A DNA stretch of 64,000 nucleotides, from positions 186,001 to 250,000 of the forward strand of contig NZ_CAMGZB010000001.1 in the NCBI RefSeq assembly GCF_946151075.1, read 5' to 3'. Both the position numbers and the translations under genes were made by a program. Below, piece by piece: positions 63,430-64,000 of the stretch. Position 1 is the first letter of the stretch; every line of letters begins with the position of its first letter. Origin of the DNA: Neobacillus sp. Marseille-Q6967. GTDB lineage: Bacteria; Bacillota; Bacilli; Bacillales; Cytobacillaceae. The notes below the pieces were generated by a model that saw only the letters and a list, made by a program, of their open reading frames with translations, made no database searches and was not told the origin of the DNA.

Positions 63430-64000
63430 CTACCATTTCGGTACAAAATCCTTGATTTCTTCTAGGACAATATTAATTTCATCCATGACAGATGCAGATA
63501 CTTCAAGGTCTAAGGCTTTTACATTCTCTTCTACCTGCTCCGGACGGCTGGCTCCGATAATCGCTGAACTTACTCCAGGCTGCTTAAGTACCCAGGCAAG
63601 TGCAAGTTGTGATAATTTAACTCCTAGGTTTTGAGCGATATTGTCTAACTTTTGGACACTGGTTAATACGTTATCATTCAAATAACTCGAAATAATAGAG
63701 TTTGTACGGTCATTCGCAGCACGGCTAGATTCCGGAACTGGCTGTCCAGGCTTATATTTACCGGTCAAAATACCTTGTGCTAACGGTGAGAATACAACCT
63801 GGCCAATTCCTTCTTTTTCACAAATAGGCAGTACTTCTTTTTCAATGTAGCGAACCAGCATATTATAGATTGGCTGATTCGAAATCAAAGGCCGGAAATT
63901 TCTTTCCTTTGCGATGTGAACGGCATCGGTAATCTGCGCCGCTGACCATTCGCTTACTCCAGCATAAAGGATTTTTCCTTGTGAAATAAGGTCATCCAAT
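63430..64000 (-). CDS. Aldo/keto reductase, C-terminal part (runs off the right edge)
   Basis: The last 190 or so residues of an aldo/keto reductase of usual length about 320; the catalytic Tyr/Lys part is outside the window. Visible family features are the strand-helix GKILYAGVSEWSAAQI, SNQPIYNMLVRYIEKEVLP, QVVFSPLAQGILTGKY and the NADPH-binding SSAIIGASRPEQVEENVKAL. It resembles the YhdN/IolS group in Bacillus. The first visible codon (TTG) is internal and not a start. Confidence 0.85.
   Translation of the reverse strand, partial: LDDLISQGKILYAGVSEWSAAQITDAVHIAKERNFRPLISNQPIYNMLVRYIEKEVLPICEKEGIGQVVFSPLAQGILTGKYKPGQPVPESSRAANDRTNSIISSYLNDNVLTSVQKLDNIAQNLGVKLSQLALAWVLKQPGVSSAIIGASRPEQVEENVKALDLEVSASVMDEINIVLEEIKDFVPKW

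Overview
The window reads as chromosomal DNA of an endospore-forming Bacillaceae bacterium (Bacillus sensu lato; I do not assign a species). The support is a three-gene GerA/GerC/GerB-type germination receptor operon, KinB-like sensor kinases, TnrA, a complete frl (fructosamine) operon with FrlR, a SAM-I riboswitch, a T-box controlled ilv-leu operon, strong purine-rich ribosome binding sites and frequent GTG/TTG starts. No phage, IS transposase, CRISPR array, tRNA or rRNA gene was seen.

Layout. 0-3.8 kb: two tandem KinB-like sensor kinases (one cut by the left edge), an amino-acid permease and a small unknown. 3.8-7 kb: a lipoprotein / glutathionylspermidine-synthase-like ATP-grasp ligase / DUF350 operon converging on a K+ channel. 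7-8.7 kb: a promoter with a possible structured RNA and a two-component threonine/serine-type exporter. 8.8-15 kb: frlR and the frlB-O-N-M-D operon for Amadori products. 15-20.4 kb: a monoacylglycerol-lipase-like esterase and a ribose-type ABC transporter behind a SAM riboswitch. 20.5-27.4 kb: an MFS exporter, the radical-SAM protein YfkAB and the germination operon. 27.4-35.3 kb: RecQ, an APH(6)-type kinase, an acyl-CoA ligase, an acyl-CoA dehydrogenase broken by one in-frame stop, and a second MFS protein. 35.4-45 kb: a 2-hydroxyacid dehydrogenase, a GDPD phosphodiesterase, a large TPR-dynamin-like GTPase and a polar amino-acid ABC transporter. 45-49.7 kb: a nitrogen island of small proteins, tnrA, amtB, a DUF294 nucleotidyltransferase-like gene and a DnaQ-like exonuclease, with three TnrA-type operators. 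50-61.5 kb: ilvE-ilvD-[T-box]-ilvB-ilvH-ilvC-leuA-leuB-leuC-leuD, the whole branched-chain amino-acid pathway. 61.5-64 kb: an acetyltransferase, an unknown, a YjbQ-family protein and a truncated aldo/keto reductase.

The strongest unexplained signal is a palindromic module with a 52-nt period. It forms an array of 23 palindromes at 41.3-42.5 kb, an 8-unit array at 30.6-31.0 kb, and short runs at 5.8 kb and 62.1 kb. The framework and period are constant while the palindrome arms change in a compensating way. Two other dispersed repeat types are present: a GC-rich inverted-repeat element at 19.9-20.1 kb, with a tiny internal-deletion derivative at 9.7 kb, and a long hairpin element between leuB and leuC.

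Starts were moved from the longest open frame wherever a clear ribosome binding site pointed to an internal ATG, GTG or TTG. Family assignments rest on motif recognition from memory; no database search was run.
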